Shown one piece after another: positions 34,500-43,819 of a stretch of DNA of 64,000 nt. Below the pieces are notes generated by a model, which was not told the DNA's origin, ran no database searches, and was given only the letters and a program-made list of their open reading frames with translations. The DNA is taken from positions 1 through 64,000 of the forward strand of contig CAYTCI010000007.1 of the NCBI GenBank assembly GCA_964436305.1, in the 5' to 3' direction. How positions within the stretch are numbered: the first letter of the stretch is position 1; each line of letters starts with the position of its first letter. This DNA comes from JAKPUX01 sp964436305 (GTDB lineage: Bacteria; Zhuqueibacterota; Zhuqueibacteria; Residuimicrobiales; Residuimicrobiaceae). The position numbers and the translations under genes are program-made.

Positions 34500-34856
34500 A
34501 TGAAAATAGTCATTTTTAACGACGAATTGCGCTCCGGCATGCAGATGTATCTCGCGCTGAGCAACCGTCACGAAGTACGCGTCGCGCGCGATGCAGATGA
34601 TCTCTTCACGATGCTGGATCAGGCCGCCGCCGACCTGACGATCCTCGACCTGGCTTTCCCCGAGTCCCGGGATGAGCCGGTGGACGGCTTCGACATCGCC
34701 CAGCGGATCCACAGCCAGCATCCGCAGACCAAACTGGTCGGTATCTACGATCAGGACAATCCGGATCTGGCCGAGAAGGCCCGCGCCCGAGGCATCGATG
34801 ATTTGATCGCTCGCCCGATCAAAAACCGGGAATTGCTCGGGCTGATTGAAAAATAA
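34500..34856 (+). CDS. Stand-alone response-regulator receiver domain
   Basis: A 118-residue single-domain receiver. The acidic pocket is N7/D8, and the phosphoacceptor is D50 in TILDLAFP. A short insertion (SRDEP) sits in the loop after it. The usual lysine of the KP motif is arginine (R105 in ARPIK), which normally weakens phosphorylation signalling. No output domain and no adjacent kinase; the histidine kinase at 43.8 kb is a possible but distant partner. It lies 83 nt after the SpoIID-like gene and ends in a strong terminator. Confidence 0.82.
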   Translation: MKIVIFNDELRSGMQMYLALSNRHEVRVARDADDLFTMLDQAAADLTILDLAFPESRDEPVDGFDIAQRIHSQHPQTKLVGIYDQDNPDLAEKARARGIDDLIARPIKNRELLGLIEK

Positions 34857-34894
34857 GACTCTGTTTCATTACGGTGGGCTTGAGCCCTTGCTCC

Positions 34895-34924
34895 AAGGCC
34901 GGCACTCTCATGCCGGCCTTTTTT
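34895..34924 (+). terminator. Rho-independent terminator after the receiver gene
   Basis: A perfect 10-bp stem AAGGCCGGCA/TGCCGGCCTT (34895-34904, 34911-34920), 6-nt loop, followed by TTTT. It closes the block that starts at 31.2 kb. Confidence 0.92.
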
Positions 34925-34937
34925 ATTAACAAACCTG

Positions 34938-34966
34938 TTGCAAATTATATGGATATGATGTACTTT
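34938..34966 (+). promoter_or_regulatory. Predicted promoter of nadB
   Basis: TTGCAA (34938-34943), 17-nt spacer, TACTTT (34961-34966), placed directly after a terminator and 20 nt before the nadB ATG, so the leader is short. Confidence 0.5.
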
Positions 34967-34986
34967 ACTAAAAAAAAGAAGGGTGC

Positions 34987-36597
34987 ATGAGCATAGAAAC
35001 CGATTTTCTCGTCATCGGCAGCGGCATTGGCGGCCTCTCGACCGCCCTCAAGCTGGCGCAAAACGGGACCGTCGCCATCATTACCAAGAAGCACCAGTCG
35101 GAATCGAACACCAACTATGCCCAGGGCGGCATCGCCTCGGTCTTCGATCAGGGCGATTCCTACGAGGAGCACATCCAGGACACCCTGACGGCTGGCGCCG
35201 GCTTGTGCCATGAGGACGCCGTCCGCCTGATCGTCAGCCAGGGTCCCGCCCGGGTCCGCGAACTCTATGAGCTGGGCGTCCCCTTCACCCGCAACGATGC
35301 CGGGCAATTCGACCTCGGCCGTGAGGGCGGGCACCATCATAACCGCATCGTCCACGTCAAGGACCACACCGGTCGCGACGTCGAGACCGCCCTGCTGGAA
35401 GCCGCGCGCAGCAATCCGCGCATCATGATCTATGAACACCATATGGCGGTCGAGCTGATCACCGAACACCAGGTCTTCAGCGCTCGCCCGGCGCCCGATC
35501 TCTCGATCAACTGTTGGGGCGCCTACGTCCTCGATATCAACGCCCAACGGGTCGAACCCTTCATCGCCAAAGCGACGATCCTTGCCTCCGGCGGCTGCGG
35601 CCAGGTCTATCTCCATACCACCAATCCCTCGATCGCCACCGGGGACGGCATGGCCATCGCCTATCGTGCCGGCGCCACCATCGCCAATATGGAGTTCATG
35701 CAGTTCCACCCCACCTCGCTCTATCATCCCGAGGCCAACTCTTTCCTGATCTCCGAGGCGGTGCGCGGCTTCGGCGGCCGGCTCATTCACAAGGATGGTG
35801 ACTCCTTCATGGAAAAATACCATCCGATGGGAGCACTGGCGCCCCGCGACATCGTTGCGCGGGCGATCGATACCGAGCTTAAAAAACGCGGCGTTCCCTG
35901 CGTCTATCTCGACGTCAGTTATCTGGAGGCCGAGGCCGTCAAGGCCCGCTTCCCCAATATCTATGAAAATTGCCTGCGCTATAAAATTGACATCACCAAA
36001 GAGCCGATCCCGGTCGTGCCAGCCGCCCATTATGCCTGCGGTGGTGTCCGCACCGACCTGGCGGGATCTACCAGCATCAGCGGCCTGCTGGCATGCGGTG
36101 AGGTCACCTGCACCGGCGTCCATGGCGCCAACCGCCTGGCCTCCAACTCCCTGCTCGAAGCCGTCGTCTTCGCCCATGAGGCCAGCCAGGCCGCCATCCG
36201 CTTCGCCGCTGCGCGCCAGCCGATCCCCAGCAGCATCCCCCGCTGGGATGAAACCGGCACCTTCAATCAGGAGGAGTGGGTCCTGATCTCCCACGACCGG
36301 CTCGAGATTCAAAACATCATGTGGGATTATGTCGGCATCGTGCGCTCCAACGCCCGCCTCGAACGGGCTCTGAGCCGGATCCGCCTGATCCGCCAGGAGA
36401 TCGAAAACTATTACAAGCGTACCCGGATCACCGAGGGACTGCTGGAGCTGCGCAATCTGGCCACCGTGGCCCAGATGATCATCCAGTCCGCCATGATGCG
36501 CCGGGAGAGCCGCGGGCTGCACTACACGACCGACTATCCCAATAGCGATGACGCGTTTCGCCACGATACCCTGATCGAACATACCGTTGTCCAGTGA
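34987..36597 (+). CDS. nadB: L-aspartate oxidase
   Basis: A 536-residue FAD enzyme that oxidises L-aspartate to iminoaspartate, the first step of de novo NAD synthesis. The FAD-binding GSGIGGLSTAL is near residue 11. Family motifs include NYAQGGIAS, GREGGHHHNRIVH, ASGGCGQVYLHTTNP, GDGMAIAYRAGA and ACGEVTCTGVHGANRLASNSLLE with the active-site arginine. The C-terminal helical domain is complete. Fumarate reductase/succinate dehydrogenase flavoproteins are related, but the NYAQGGIA motif and length fit NadB. NadA and NadC are not in the window. The ATG is preceded by AAGGGTGC. Confidence 0.95.
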   Translation: MSIETDFLVIGSGIGGLSTALKLAQNGTVAIITKKHQSESNTNYAQGGIASVFDQGDSYEEHIQDTLTAGAGLCHEDAVRLIVSQGPARVRELYELGVPFTRNDAGQFDLGREGGHHHNRIVHVKDHTGRDVETALLEAARSNPRIMIYEHHMAVELITEHQVFSARPAPDLSINCWGAYVLDINAQRVEPFIAKATILASGGCGQVYLHTTNPSIATGDGMAIAYRAGATIANMEFMQFHPTSLYHPEANSFLISEAVRGFGGRLIHKDGDSFMEKYHPMGALAPRDIVARAIDTELKKRGVPCVYLDVSYLEAEAVKARFPNIYENCLRYKIDITKEPIPVVPAAHYACGGVRTDLAGSTSISGLLACGEVTCTGVHGANRLASNSLLEAVVFAHEASQAAIRFAAARQPIPSSIPRWDETGTFNQEEWVLISHDRLEIQNIMWDYVGIVRSNARLERALSRIRLIRQEIENYYKRTRITEGLLELRNLATVAQMIIQSAMMRRESRGLHYTTDYPNSDDAFRHDTLIEHTVVQ

Positions 36598-36623
36598 TTC
36601 CCTGACCTCGATGGAGTGCGGCG

Positions 36624-37760
36624 ATGATCATCTCGAAGATTGAAGTTCGCGCGTTCAAGTCGATTTACGAGCTCGCTCTGCCCCTGGATCCGCATATCAA
36701 TGTGCTCATCGGCGCCAACGAGAGCGGCAAATCCAACATCCTCAAGGCCCTCGAAGCCTTCCGCGAAAAGGTGGCGCTCGATGCCTCGTTCACCTGCCAG
36801 TACTCGAATCACTACTACATGGCCAAACCTCCCGAACTGACCCTGGAGTTTTCCGGTTTCACCAACGAAAACCGGCGCCTGCTGCAGCTGGTCTCCGAGT
36901 CGTTCAAGGAGGTGGAGCGTTTCAAGATCCGCAAGGAGGGGCCAACCCTCAACGACTACCATCTGCTGATCAACGGCAATCCGGCCGAGGCGGTCGACAT
37001 GGCCCGGCTGCTGCGCATCCTCCCCAAGATCCTCTATTTTCCCGATATCCGTCTGCTCAAAAACCGCGTCGACTATGACGATCTCATCGCCAACCTGCCG
37101 GATTGCGCCACCGAACGCAACCTGCTCAAGATCGGCGGGGTCGATCGCTATGAAACCATCTTCGAGGACAACGCCCGCGGCCGTCGCGCCCTCGAGGAGG
37201 CCAGCCGGATCATCACCGAACAGCTGCGCCGCGTCTGGTCGCAGGAACCGACCATTGAAGTCAAACTCAATGTCAACGGCCGCGCCCTCTATATCGATTT
37301 CAGTGACAGCACCACCGTCTTCGACACCCCGGAGTCCCGCAGCCTCGGATTCCGCTGGTATCTCTCCTTTTATGTCAATTTTCTCGCCCAAACCTTCGAG
37401 GCCCAGGCCAACGAGTATCTCTTTCTCTTCGATGAACCCGGCATTCACCTGCACCCCTCCGGCCAGAAGGATCTGATGAAGGTCCTCGAGGACCTGGCGC
37501 TTAAAAACCAGGTGGTTTTCAGCACCCATTCGCCCTTCATGATCAATCGCCAGTTTCCCGAGCGCGTCATTCTGGTGGTCAAGGACAAGAACGGCACCCG
37601 CATTGACAACCAGGCCTACCGCGAACACTGGAAACCCCTGCGTGACGAGATCGGCCTCAAGGTGGGCGACCTCTTTTTCTTCAGCGATTCCAGCATCATC
37701 GTCGAGCTGCCGACGCGCAAGTCCGGGATCCTGGAAAAATTCAAGTCCAAACCTGAATAG
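36624..37760 (+). CDS. OLD/RecF-like AAA ATPase lacking a TOPRIM domain
   Basis: A 378-residue SMC/RecF/OLD-type ATPase. It begins MIISKIEVRAFKSIYEL; Walker A is GANESGKSNIL (near residue 35), the ABC-like signature region is SRSLGFRWYLSFY, Walker B is YLFLFDEPGIHLHPSGQ, and the switch histidine is in STHSPFMI. In OLD nucleases the ATPase is followed by a TOPRIM domain opening ADxVIxVEGxTD. Here the chain reads FSDSSIIVELPTRK and stops 14 residues later. So it is either a natural ATPase-only form or a truncation at the TOPRIM entry. Only 93 nt separate it from the next gene. It follows nadB by 26 nt. Confidence 0.82.
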   Translation: MIISKIEVRAFKSIYELALPLDPHINVLIGANESGKSNILKALEAFREKVALDASFTCQYSNHYYMAKPPELTLEFSGFTNENRRLLQLVSESFKEVERFKIRKEGPTLNDYHLLINGNPAEAVDMARLLRILPKILYFPDIRLLKNRVDYDDLIANLPDCATERNLLKIGGVDRYETIFEDNARGRRALEEASRIITEQLRRVWSQEPTIEVKLNVNGRALYIDFSDSTTVFDTPESRSLGFRWYLSFYVNFLAQTFEAQANEYLFLFDEPGIHLHPSGQKDLMKVLEDLALKNQVVFSTHSPFMINRQFPERVILVVKDKNGTRIDNQAYREHWKPLRDEIGLKVGDLFFFSDSSIIVELPTRKSGILEKFKSKPE

Positions 37761-37853
37761 CCGCATGCCGGAGGCAAGGATCCATAGGCGCCGGGGATCC
37801 CGGCCGTTCGGGCCGGTCCGGACTCCTCACGCCCACGCCGCGGGAGACCGGCC

Positions 37854-38660
37854 ATGCTGAAGGGCGACCTCTCCGGCAAGGAAAAATACTGGCTCTACCA
37901 GTACCGCCTCGGGAGCCGCTATCTTCTGCCGCTGCTGCGGAAATGGGGCGTTCCCCTTGAGGGCGCCCGCATGCTCGATATCGGCTGTGCGGAGGCGGGC
38001 ATCCTCTGCGCCTTCGCCGATGCCGGCGGCCGCGCCATCGGGGTGGAACTGAGCCCGAGCCGCCTCCACTTCGCCCGCCATTTTGCTTCACCCGCGCAAC
38101 GGGACAAGGTGACCTTCATTGCCGCCGACTTTTTTCATATGCCCCTGACAAAGGAGCATGGCCGTTTTGACCTGATCCTCCTCCGCGATGTCTTTGAGCA
38201 TTTACCCGACAAGCGCAGCGCCTTTGCCGCCCTGGCTGGATTGATGCAGCCCGGCACCCGGCTGATCCTGACCTTTCCGCCCTTTCGTTCTCCATTCGGC
38301 GGGCATCAGCAGATGCTCGGCGGCTGGCTCCGCCGTCTCCCCTGGTTCCACATCTTGCCGGGTCCCCTGTGGCGCCTGGTCACCCGATATATCAAATCGC
38401 ACGATCCCAATCCCCGCTTTCTCGACGAAATGGAAAAACTCCGGCACAACCCGATGTCGATCGCCCTTTGCCTCCGGCTGGCCAGGCAGCATAAGCTGCG
38501 GATCACCGCACAGCGCTACTATCTCAGCCGTCCCAGTTTCAAGCTGCGCTACGGCTGGCCGGTGATCGGAGCGCAAACCCTGGGGCGTATCCCGGTGCTG
38601 CGCGAGTTTTTCATCACCGGCGCCATCATCATGCTGAGCAAACCATGCCCCGAGTCCTGA
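37854..38660 (+). CDS. Class I SAM-dependent methyltransferase
   Basis: A 268-residue methyltransferase. The SAM-binding motif I is MLDIGCAEAGILCAFADAGG (about 40-59), with the acidic end of strand 2 in GVELSPSRL, motif II FIAADFFHMPL, and FDLILLRDVFEHL. The later part, with LTFPPFRSPFGGHQ, resembles methyltransferases found with glycan gene sets. The ATG at 37854 has GGGAG 8 nt upstream. Its end overlaps the next glycosyltransferase by 16 nt, so a role in modifying a surface sugar or lipid carrier is likely. The substrate is unknown. Confidence 0.85.
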   Translation: MLKGDLSGKEKYWLYQYRLGSRYLLPLLRKWGVPLEGARMLDIGCAEAGILCAFADAGGRAIGVELSPSRLHFARHFASPAQRDKVTFIAADFFHMPLTKEHGRFDLILLRDVFEHLPDKRSAFAALAGLMQPGTRLILTFPPFRSPFGGHQQMLGGWLRRLPWFHILPGPLWRLVTRYIKSHDPNPRFLDEMEKLRHNPMSIALCLRLARQHKLRITAQRYYLSRPSFKLRYGWPVIGAQTLGRIPVLREFFITGAIIMLSKPCPES

Positions 38661-39982
38661 TCACCACCTACTACTTTCCGCCTGCCGGAGGCGCCGGTGT
38701 GCAGCGGACGCTCAAGTTTGTCAAATACCTGCGCGAATTCGGCTGGGAGCCGGTGGTTCTGACCGCCCGCGACGCCGACTATCCCGCCCGCGATGAGACC
38801 CTGATAGCGGAGATCCCGGAGGGGGTCAAGATCTACCGGGCGCCCCTGTTCGAGCCCTACCGTCTTTATCGCCGTTTCACCGGCAAGTCGGCGGATGCGG
38901 CCACCGATATCGCTACCCTGACCCGGGATGCCCGCGGGGCACAGAAATGGAGCGAACGGCTATCCGAGTTCATCCGCGCCGCCCTCTTCGTCCCCGATGC
39001 CCGCATGACCTGGCTCTGTCCGGCGTTTTACCTCGGCCGCAAGATCCTGCAAGCCGAAAAGATCGATCTGCTCTTCTCCAGCGCCCCGCCCTACACCACC
39101 CATCTCATCGGCCGCCGGCTGAAACGCGCCTCCGGCTTGCCCTGGGTGGCCGATTTCCGCGACTCGTGGATCGGCTGGCTCTCGACCCCGCCATGGCGGC
39201 CGGCGCCCGCCCGCGCCCTCGAGTTCCGCATGGAAAAAAACGTCCTGGCGCAAGCCGACCGCATTCTGACCGTCTCCGCCGGTGTCGAGGAGGATCTGCT
39301 GAGCCGCCATCCGGAGCTGCGCGATGCGCGCTGGCGCTGCCTCCCGAACGGATTCGATGCCGCGGATCTGGCCGGCATCCAGCCCAAAGCCAAAACGCCC
39401 GGCTTCACCCTGATCTATACCGGCTCGCTCTATGGCAACCGCAATCCCCGCTCCCTGCTGCGCGCTCTCGAACAGCTGCTGGCAGAATCCTTTGCTCCGC
39501 TCGAGAGGTTGCACATCCGGCTGGTCGGGCGCAGCGGCGAGGCCATTCTGCAGGAGATCGCCGCCTCACCGGCAGGACGGTTCTTCGAATATATCCCCTA
39601 CGTCTCCCATGCCGAAAGCCTGCAGTACCTGCTGGCCGCCGATGCCGCGCTCCTGATCATCGACGATGCTCCGGCCAACCGCGGCATCCTCACCGGCAAG
39701 CTCTTCGAGTATATCGGCGCGCGCCTGCCCATCCTGGCGCTGGCGCCCGAAGGTGATGCCTCCGCCCTCATCCGCCAACACCACCTCGGCTATGCTCTGC
39801 AGCCCGGCGACAGCGAAGGCATCGCCGCCATTCTGCGTCGGCTGTTGCAGGAGGAGGATCAGACGGTACGGCAGGAAGGCGAAGCGGCCCGCAGCCTCTT
39901 TGAACGCCGCGAACAGACCCGCCAGCTCGCTGCGCTTTTTGACGAGTTGATTGCGGCTCGGGGAAAACAGGGGCAAAGGTAG
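38645..39982 (+). CDS. Glycosyltransferase family 4-like protein
   Basis: A 445-residue GT-B enzyme. The N-terminal half starts RVLITTYYFPPAGGAGVQRTLKFVKYL, typical of GT4 enzymes for surface glycans. The C-terminal half has FTLIYTGSLYGNRNPRSLL, a donor-site region EYIPYVSHAESLQYLLAADAALLII and GILTGKLFEYIGARLPILAL. It is coupled to the methyltransferase by a 16-nt overlap and converges on the next glycosyltransferase with 35 nt between stops and no visible terminator. Confidence 0.86.
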   Translation: MPRVLITTYYFPPAGGAGVQRTLKFVKYLREFGWEPVVLTARDADYPARDETLIAEIPEGVKIYRAPLFEPYRLYRRFTGKSADAATDIATLTRDARGAQKWSERLSEFIRAALFVPDARMTWLCPAFYLGRKILQAEKIDLLFSSAPPYTTHLIGRRLKRASGLPWVADFRDSWIGWLSTPPWRPAPARALEFRMEKNVLAQADRILTVSAGVEEDLLSRHPELRDARWRCLPNGFDAADLAGIQPKAKTPGFTLIYTGSLYGNRNPRSLLRALEQLLAESFAPLERLHIRLVGRSGEAILQEIAASPAGRFFEYIPYVSHAESLQYLLAADAALLIIDDAPANRGILTGKLFEYIGARLPILALAPEGDASALIRQHHLGYALQPGDSEGIAAILRRLLQEEDQTVRQEGEAARSLFERREQTRQLAALFDELIAARGKQGQR

Positions 39983-40017
39983 CGGATCGGGAGGGTCAAG
40001 ATCACCGCGGTTGCAGC

Positions 40018-41046
40018 TCAGAGAGGCGCCACTTGCTTGAGGAGTGCGGCCAGGTCGTCCTGACGCCGGGAGAGGGTGAAACGGGTGACGATGCGCTGCC
40101 GCGCCGCCTGCCGCTGCGCCGGGCCGGCTTGCAGGGCTTGTTCGACGGCGGCCGTCAGCTGGAGAGCCGAGCGCTCGGCGACCACCCAGCCGGCCTCGCC
40201 GACCACTTCGGGCATGGCGCCGTTCGCCGTCACCACCGGCAGGCATCCGCACGCCATGGCTTCGGCCAGCGCCATGCCGAACGATTCGTGATGCGAAAAC
40301 TGGCAGTACACCTGGCTGCGTGCATAAAGGGCGGCCAGCGCCGTCCGCTCCAGACGGCCGAGCAGACGGACGTTCTCCGGTACCCCCCGTGCGCGGATCC
40401 ACGCCAATGCTCCGGCCTCGAGACCGACCACACTGAAAGCAACCTGCGGCAGCTGCTGTGCCACCTCCAGATAGAGCTCGATACCCTTGATCTCCGCTGC
40501 GCGCCTGTCGCGGGCACCGCAAACCGTGAGTACCCCCCTCTCCCTCACACTCTCCGTCTCCGCAGCGAAAAAGGCGGTGTCGACGCCGTTATAGAGAATC
40601 CTGGCTGGAGCGTGCGGGCCGAGGGCCGCCAGTTCCGCCGCCGTCGCCTGCGATACCGGCAGCAGCAGGGCCGCATGGCGCAGACTCATCCGGCTGCAAA
40701 AAGAGCGCAGCGCCTGCAGATGGGCGCCATAGCCAAAATCGGGCATGCGGGCGACATCATAGCCGCCGACGACGATGATGACCGGCTTGCGCAGGAACCG
40801 GCCTGCCAGGACCGGCACCAGGGAATGATAATCGGCGAACCAGGTGAAGAGGGCCGCTGAACCCGGGAGGTGGCGCAGCAGCCAGAACCCCTGCGCCACC
40901 TGATCCCAGAGCTGACGCAGCCAGGGTTTGAAATGAAAGAGGCGTATCCGCAGGCGGAAATGATGGCGCAAGCCCGCCATATCGGCAAGGACGAAGGGCG
41001 CCCGGCTGGGCTGGATGAAAAGTACGTGCGGGGGCCGGTGCGGCAT
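40018..41046 (-). CDS. Glycosyltransferase family 4
   Basis: A 342-residue GT-B enzyme. Landmarks are the N-terminal PPHVLFIQPSRAPFVLADMAG, KPVIIVVGGYDVARMP, ARILYNGVDTAFF, and the donor site SQVYCQFSHHESFGMALAEAMACGCLPVVTANG, an EX7E-type segment. The ATG at 41046 has GAGAGG about 8 nt upstream; an ATG 27 nt further out (41073) lacks good spacing. A promoter at 41098-41125 lies upstream. It stands alone on the minus strand between two plus-strand blocks. Confidence 0.87.
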   Translation of the reverse strand: MPHRPPHVLFIQPSRAPFVLADMAGLRHHFRLRIRLFHFKPWLRQLWDQVAQGFWLLRHLPGSAALFTWFADYHSLVPVLAGRFLRKPVIIVVGGYDVARMPDFGYGAHLQALRSFCSRMSLRHAALLLPVSQATAAELAALGPHAPARILYNGVDTAFFAAETESVRERGVLTVCGARDRRAAEIKGIELYLEVAQQLPQVAFSVVGLEAGALAWIRARGVPENVRLLGRLERTALAALYARSQVYCQFSHHESFGMALAEAMACGCLPVVTANGAMPEVVGEAGWVVAERSALQLTAAVEQALQAGPAQRQAARQRIVTRFTLSRRQDDLAALLKQVAPL

Positions 41047-41097
41047 GGCGAACACCTCTCTGCAGTCGGTCATCGGGTATCAGGGATCCTCAACCCC

Positions 41098-41125
41098 AAT
41101 ATAAAAAATCCGGCGATAGGATCAA
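41098..41125 (-). promoter_or_regulatory. Predicted promoter of the minus-strand glycosyltransferase
   Basis: Minus strand: TTGATC (41125-41120), 16-nt spacer, TATATT (41103-41098), about 45 nt upstream of the ATG at 41046. Confidence 0.55.
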
Positions 41126-41156
41126 AAAACTTCAAAACAAAAGCGTAAAGAATCGC

Positions 41157-41185
41157 TGGACTTTGTTGAAAAATTGTCATATAAT
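41157..41185 (+). promoter_or_regulatory. Predicted promoter of the YfhO-like gene
   Basis: TGGACT (41157-41162), 17-nt spacer and a perfect TATAAT (41180-41185), 43 nt before the GTG at 41229. It is divergent from the glycosyltransferase promoter. Confidence 0.55.
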
Positions 41186-41228
41186 AACCAATAATCGGCT
41201 TTCATCCCTCTCTTGCAACGAGGCTGTC

Positions 41229-43772
41229 GTGAAAAAGAAAAAAGTCGCACAGGAAAAAAACTGGATGCCGCCGCCAGCGGAAAAGGAGAACCTGCTCACC
41301 CGTCATCCCCTGGCTGCACTCCTGATTCTCTCTTTCCTGCTCCTGCTCATTCTCTATAATCAGGTCATGCTGGCCGGAAAAACCTTCCAGATGCCCGATC
41401 AGCAAAGCGCGCGCGCCACAGCCCCCTTCATCAAGGAAGCCCTCTCCCGCGGGATCACACCCCTCTGGTGTCCCTATATCTTCGGCGGCATGCCCTCGTT
41501 CGGCTCCCTGCTCAGCGCACCCCATGTGAACCGTCTGGATGAGTTCTTCATCGGCTTCTTCCGCCTGCTCTCCCTGCCGGATTTCACCTTCATTTTCTTC
41601 AATTACCTGCTCTTCGCGCTTTTTATGTTCCTGCTGATGCGGGGCCTGGGGGTCGAGCCACTCCCGGCCTTCTTTTCCGGACTGGCAGTTATCTTCATCC
41701 CCCAGTTTGTCGCCTTCACCTCCTATGGCCACAACACCAAATTCCTCGCAGCGGTGCTGATCCCGGTCATCCTCCTCTTCGCCAAAAAAATGATGGAGGA
41801 GAAAAACGGGCTGTGGTTCAGCCTGACCGCCCTCGCCATCGGTTTTCAGATGGTTCGGGCGCACATTCAGGTGAGCTACTACACCTTTATTCTGCTCGGC
41901 ATCTATTTTCTCTATAAGGAGATCGCCGATTTCCGCCGCAGCCGTGAGATCCAGCCGATGCTGCGCTCGGCCGGGCTGCTCGCCGGCGCCATCGCCGCGG
42001 GCGTGCTGCTCTCGATGATTCTCTATACCTCGGTGCTCGACTATCAGCGCTTTTCCATCCGCGGTGGCGGCGTCGAAGGCGGCGGGCTGGATTTTGACTA
42101 TGCCGCCAACTGGTCCTTCCATCCGCTGGAGATGGTGACCTTTTTCATCCCCTCTTTCATGGGCTTTGGTGGTGCCACCTATTGGGGCAAAATGCCCTTC
42201 ACCGATTATCCGCTCTATTTCAGCGTCGTCGTTTTCCTGCTAGCGGGGCTGGCGCTAACCCTGCGCCGCGATCGCACGACCTGGATCATGACGACCGTGG
42301 CCCTCTTTTCCCTGCTGGTTTCCTTCGGCAAACACTTCGGCGTGCTCTATACCCCGCTCTTCAAGATCCTGCCCTTCTTCAACAAGTTCCGCGTCCCCAG
42401 CATGATCCATATCATTCTGGATATCAGCATGCTCGTCCTCGCCGGCATCGGCTTGCAAGCCCTCTTCGAGCTGCGCACCCAGCTGCCACAACTCAAGCCG
42501 CTGGAACGCGCCCGCCGGATCAAATCACTGAAACGTTACCTCTACTCGTTTGCCGCCGTGGTGGTTATCCTCGGGCTGATGGTCCTGCTCGGCAAAGCCC
42601 TCTATATGGATATGGCCGGCAGCGGTGGCCACACCCTCAACGATGCCCAGCGCGGTGATGCCTACAGCAAAGCGGTTCTCGACAGTCTCAAATCGATTGC
42701 GCTGATTTCGGTCGTAATCGTGCTCATCCTCCAGTTCCTCAAGAACAGCCTCTCCCGAATGACGCTGGTCCTCTCCCTGTGCGCGCTGGTGGTCTTCGAT
42801 CTGTGGGCGGTGGATGCCAAAATCATCCAGCCCCAGGATAAATCGGATGAAAGGGCCTATTTTGCCGCGACGCCTGCGGTGCAGTATCTGCAGAACGACA
42901 AGGAGCTTTACCGCATCTTTCCGGTTCTGGATGACAAGAGCGGCAACTGGTACATGTACCACTTCATTCCCAACATCTCCGGCTATAGTGCCGCCAAGCT
43001 GCGCCTGTATCAGGATTTCCTCGATGAAACCGGATTCGGTTCACAGGATCGCTACGGACTGAACAGCTTTGTCTCCAAGTACTGGCGTGTGGGGATGCAA
43101 GGCAATCGCTATGCCTGGATCGATGTGCCGCCGCAGCAGATAGCGCCGGAACGGCTGGCCTTTGACTCGGCCATGCTGGATATGCTCAACGTCAAATACC
43201 TGGTTCAAATGGAATTGCCCTGCAACGACCCGCGCTACCAGCCGGTGGGCGATCCCAAAACCATCCCGCTTTATCGCAATACAACGGTGCTGCCGCGCGC
43301 CTTTTTCGCCGATTCAGTCCGTGTCCTCAAGGGCCGAAAAAATATCTTCGACTATATGAAGAGCGGCCGTTTCGATCCGCGCCGGGTGGCCGTGATCGAG
43401 GAGAATCCGCCCTTTGGCGTGGCAGCCGCCGCCGGCAACCGGGCGGAGATCGTCAAATGTGACCTGCACGAGATCGGCATCTCCGCCAAGGTCAAAGCTC
43501 CGGCGATCCTGGTCCTCAGCGAGATCTATTACCCGGCCGGCTGGAAAGCCTATGTGGACGGCAAGGAGAGCAAGATCTTCAAGACCAATTACCTGCTGCG
43601 CGGGCTCTTCCTTCCGGCCGGCGACCATCAGATCCTCTTCAAATTCGCCCCCGCCTCGTACCTGGCCGGCGAGTGGATCACCGGAATCGTGCTGCTGCTG
43701 TTGCTAGGCCTCCTGGGGTACACGCTCTGGATGCTCTATCAGAAGCGCCGCAAGCCTTCGGCGACTGCCTGA
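41229..43772 (+). CDS. YfhO-like large polytopic membrane protein
   Basis: An 847-residue membrane protein with about 12 transmembrane helices, the first after a lysine-rich start (KKKKVAQEKNW). Features of the YfhO family are the periplasmic segment with PLWCPYIFGGMPSFGSLLS and the soluble C-terminal part ending SEIYYPAGWKAYVDGKESK and LFLPAGDHQILFKFAPAS before the last helix. YfhO proteins are GT-C-like and linked to glycosylation of lipoteichoic acid in Gram-positives; in Gram-negatives the acceptor is unknown. Start GTG 41229 lies 5 nt after GAGG; the frame continues upstream to TTG codons without a ribosome binding site. A terminator follows. Confidence 0.85.
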   Translation: MKKKKVAQEKNWMPPPAEKENLLTRHPLAALLILSFLLLLILYNQVMLAGKTFQMPDQQSARATAPFIKEALSRGITPLWCPYIFGGMPSFGSLLSAPHVNRLDEFFIGFFRLLSLPDFTFIFFNYLLFALFMFLLMRGLGVEPLPAFFSGLAVIFIPQFVAFTSYGHNTKFLAAVLIPVILLFAKKMMEEKNGLWFSLTALAIGFQMVRAHIQVSYYTFILLGIYFLYKEIADFRRSREIQPMLRSAGLLAGAIAAGVLLSMILYTSVLDYQRFSIRGGGVEGGGLDFDYAANWSFHPLEMVTFFIPSFMGFGGATYWGKMPFTDYPLYFSVVVFLLAGLALTLRRDRTTWIMTTVALFSLLVSFGKHFGVLYTPLFKILPFFNKFRVPSMIHIILDISMLVLAGIGLQALFELRTQLPQLKPLERARRIKSLKRYLYSFAAVVVILGLMVLLGKALYMDMAGSGGHTLNDAQRGDAYSKAVLDSLKSIALISVVIVLILQFLKNSLSRMTLVLSLCALVVFDLWAVDAKIIQPQDKSDERAYFAATPAVQYLQNDKELYRIFPVLDDKSGNWYMYHFIPNISGYSAAKLRLYQDFLDETGFGSQDRYGLNSFVSKYWRVGMQGNRYAWIDVPPQQIAPERLAFDSAMLDMLNVKYLVQMELPCNDPRYQPVGDPKTIPLYRNTTVLPRAFFADSVRVLKGRKNIFDYMKSGRFDPRRVAVIEENPPFGVAAAAGNRAEIVKCDLHEIGISAKVKAPAILVLSEIYYPAGWKAYVDGKESKIFKTNYLLRGLFLPAGDHQILFKFAPASYLAGEWITGIVLLLLLGLLGYTLWMLYQKRRKPSATA

Positions 43773-43776
43773 TCTC

Positions 43777-43805
43777 AAGGGTGGGCCTTTCGCCCACCCT
43801 TTTTT
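43777..43805 (+). terminator. Rho-independent terminator between the YfhO-like and kinase genes
   Basis: Stem GGGTGGGC/GCCCACCC (43779-43786, 43792-43799) extended by AA/TT, 5-nt loop, then T6. It ends only 14 nt before the kinase start codon. Confidence 0.9.
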
Positions 43806-43819
43806 GATAGAAAGGGTCT

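Noticed and set aside
37790..37825. GC-rich hairpin near CCGGCCGTTCGGGCCGG as a terminator after the OLD-like ATPase
   Set aside because: No T-run on either strand, and the following gene is close; probably only base composition.
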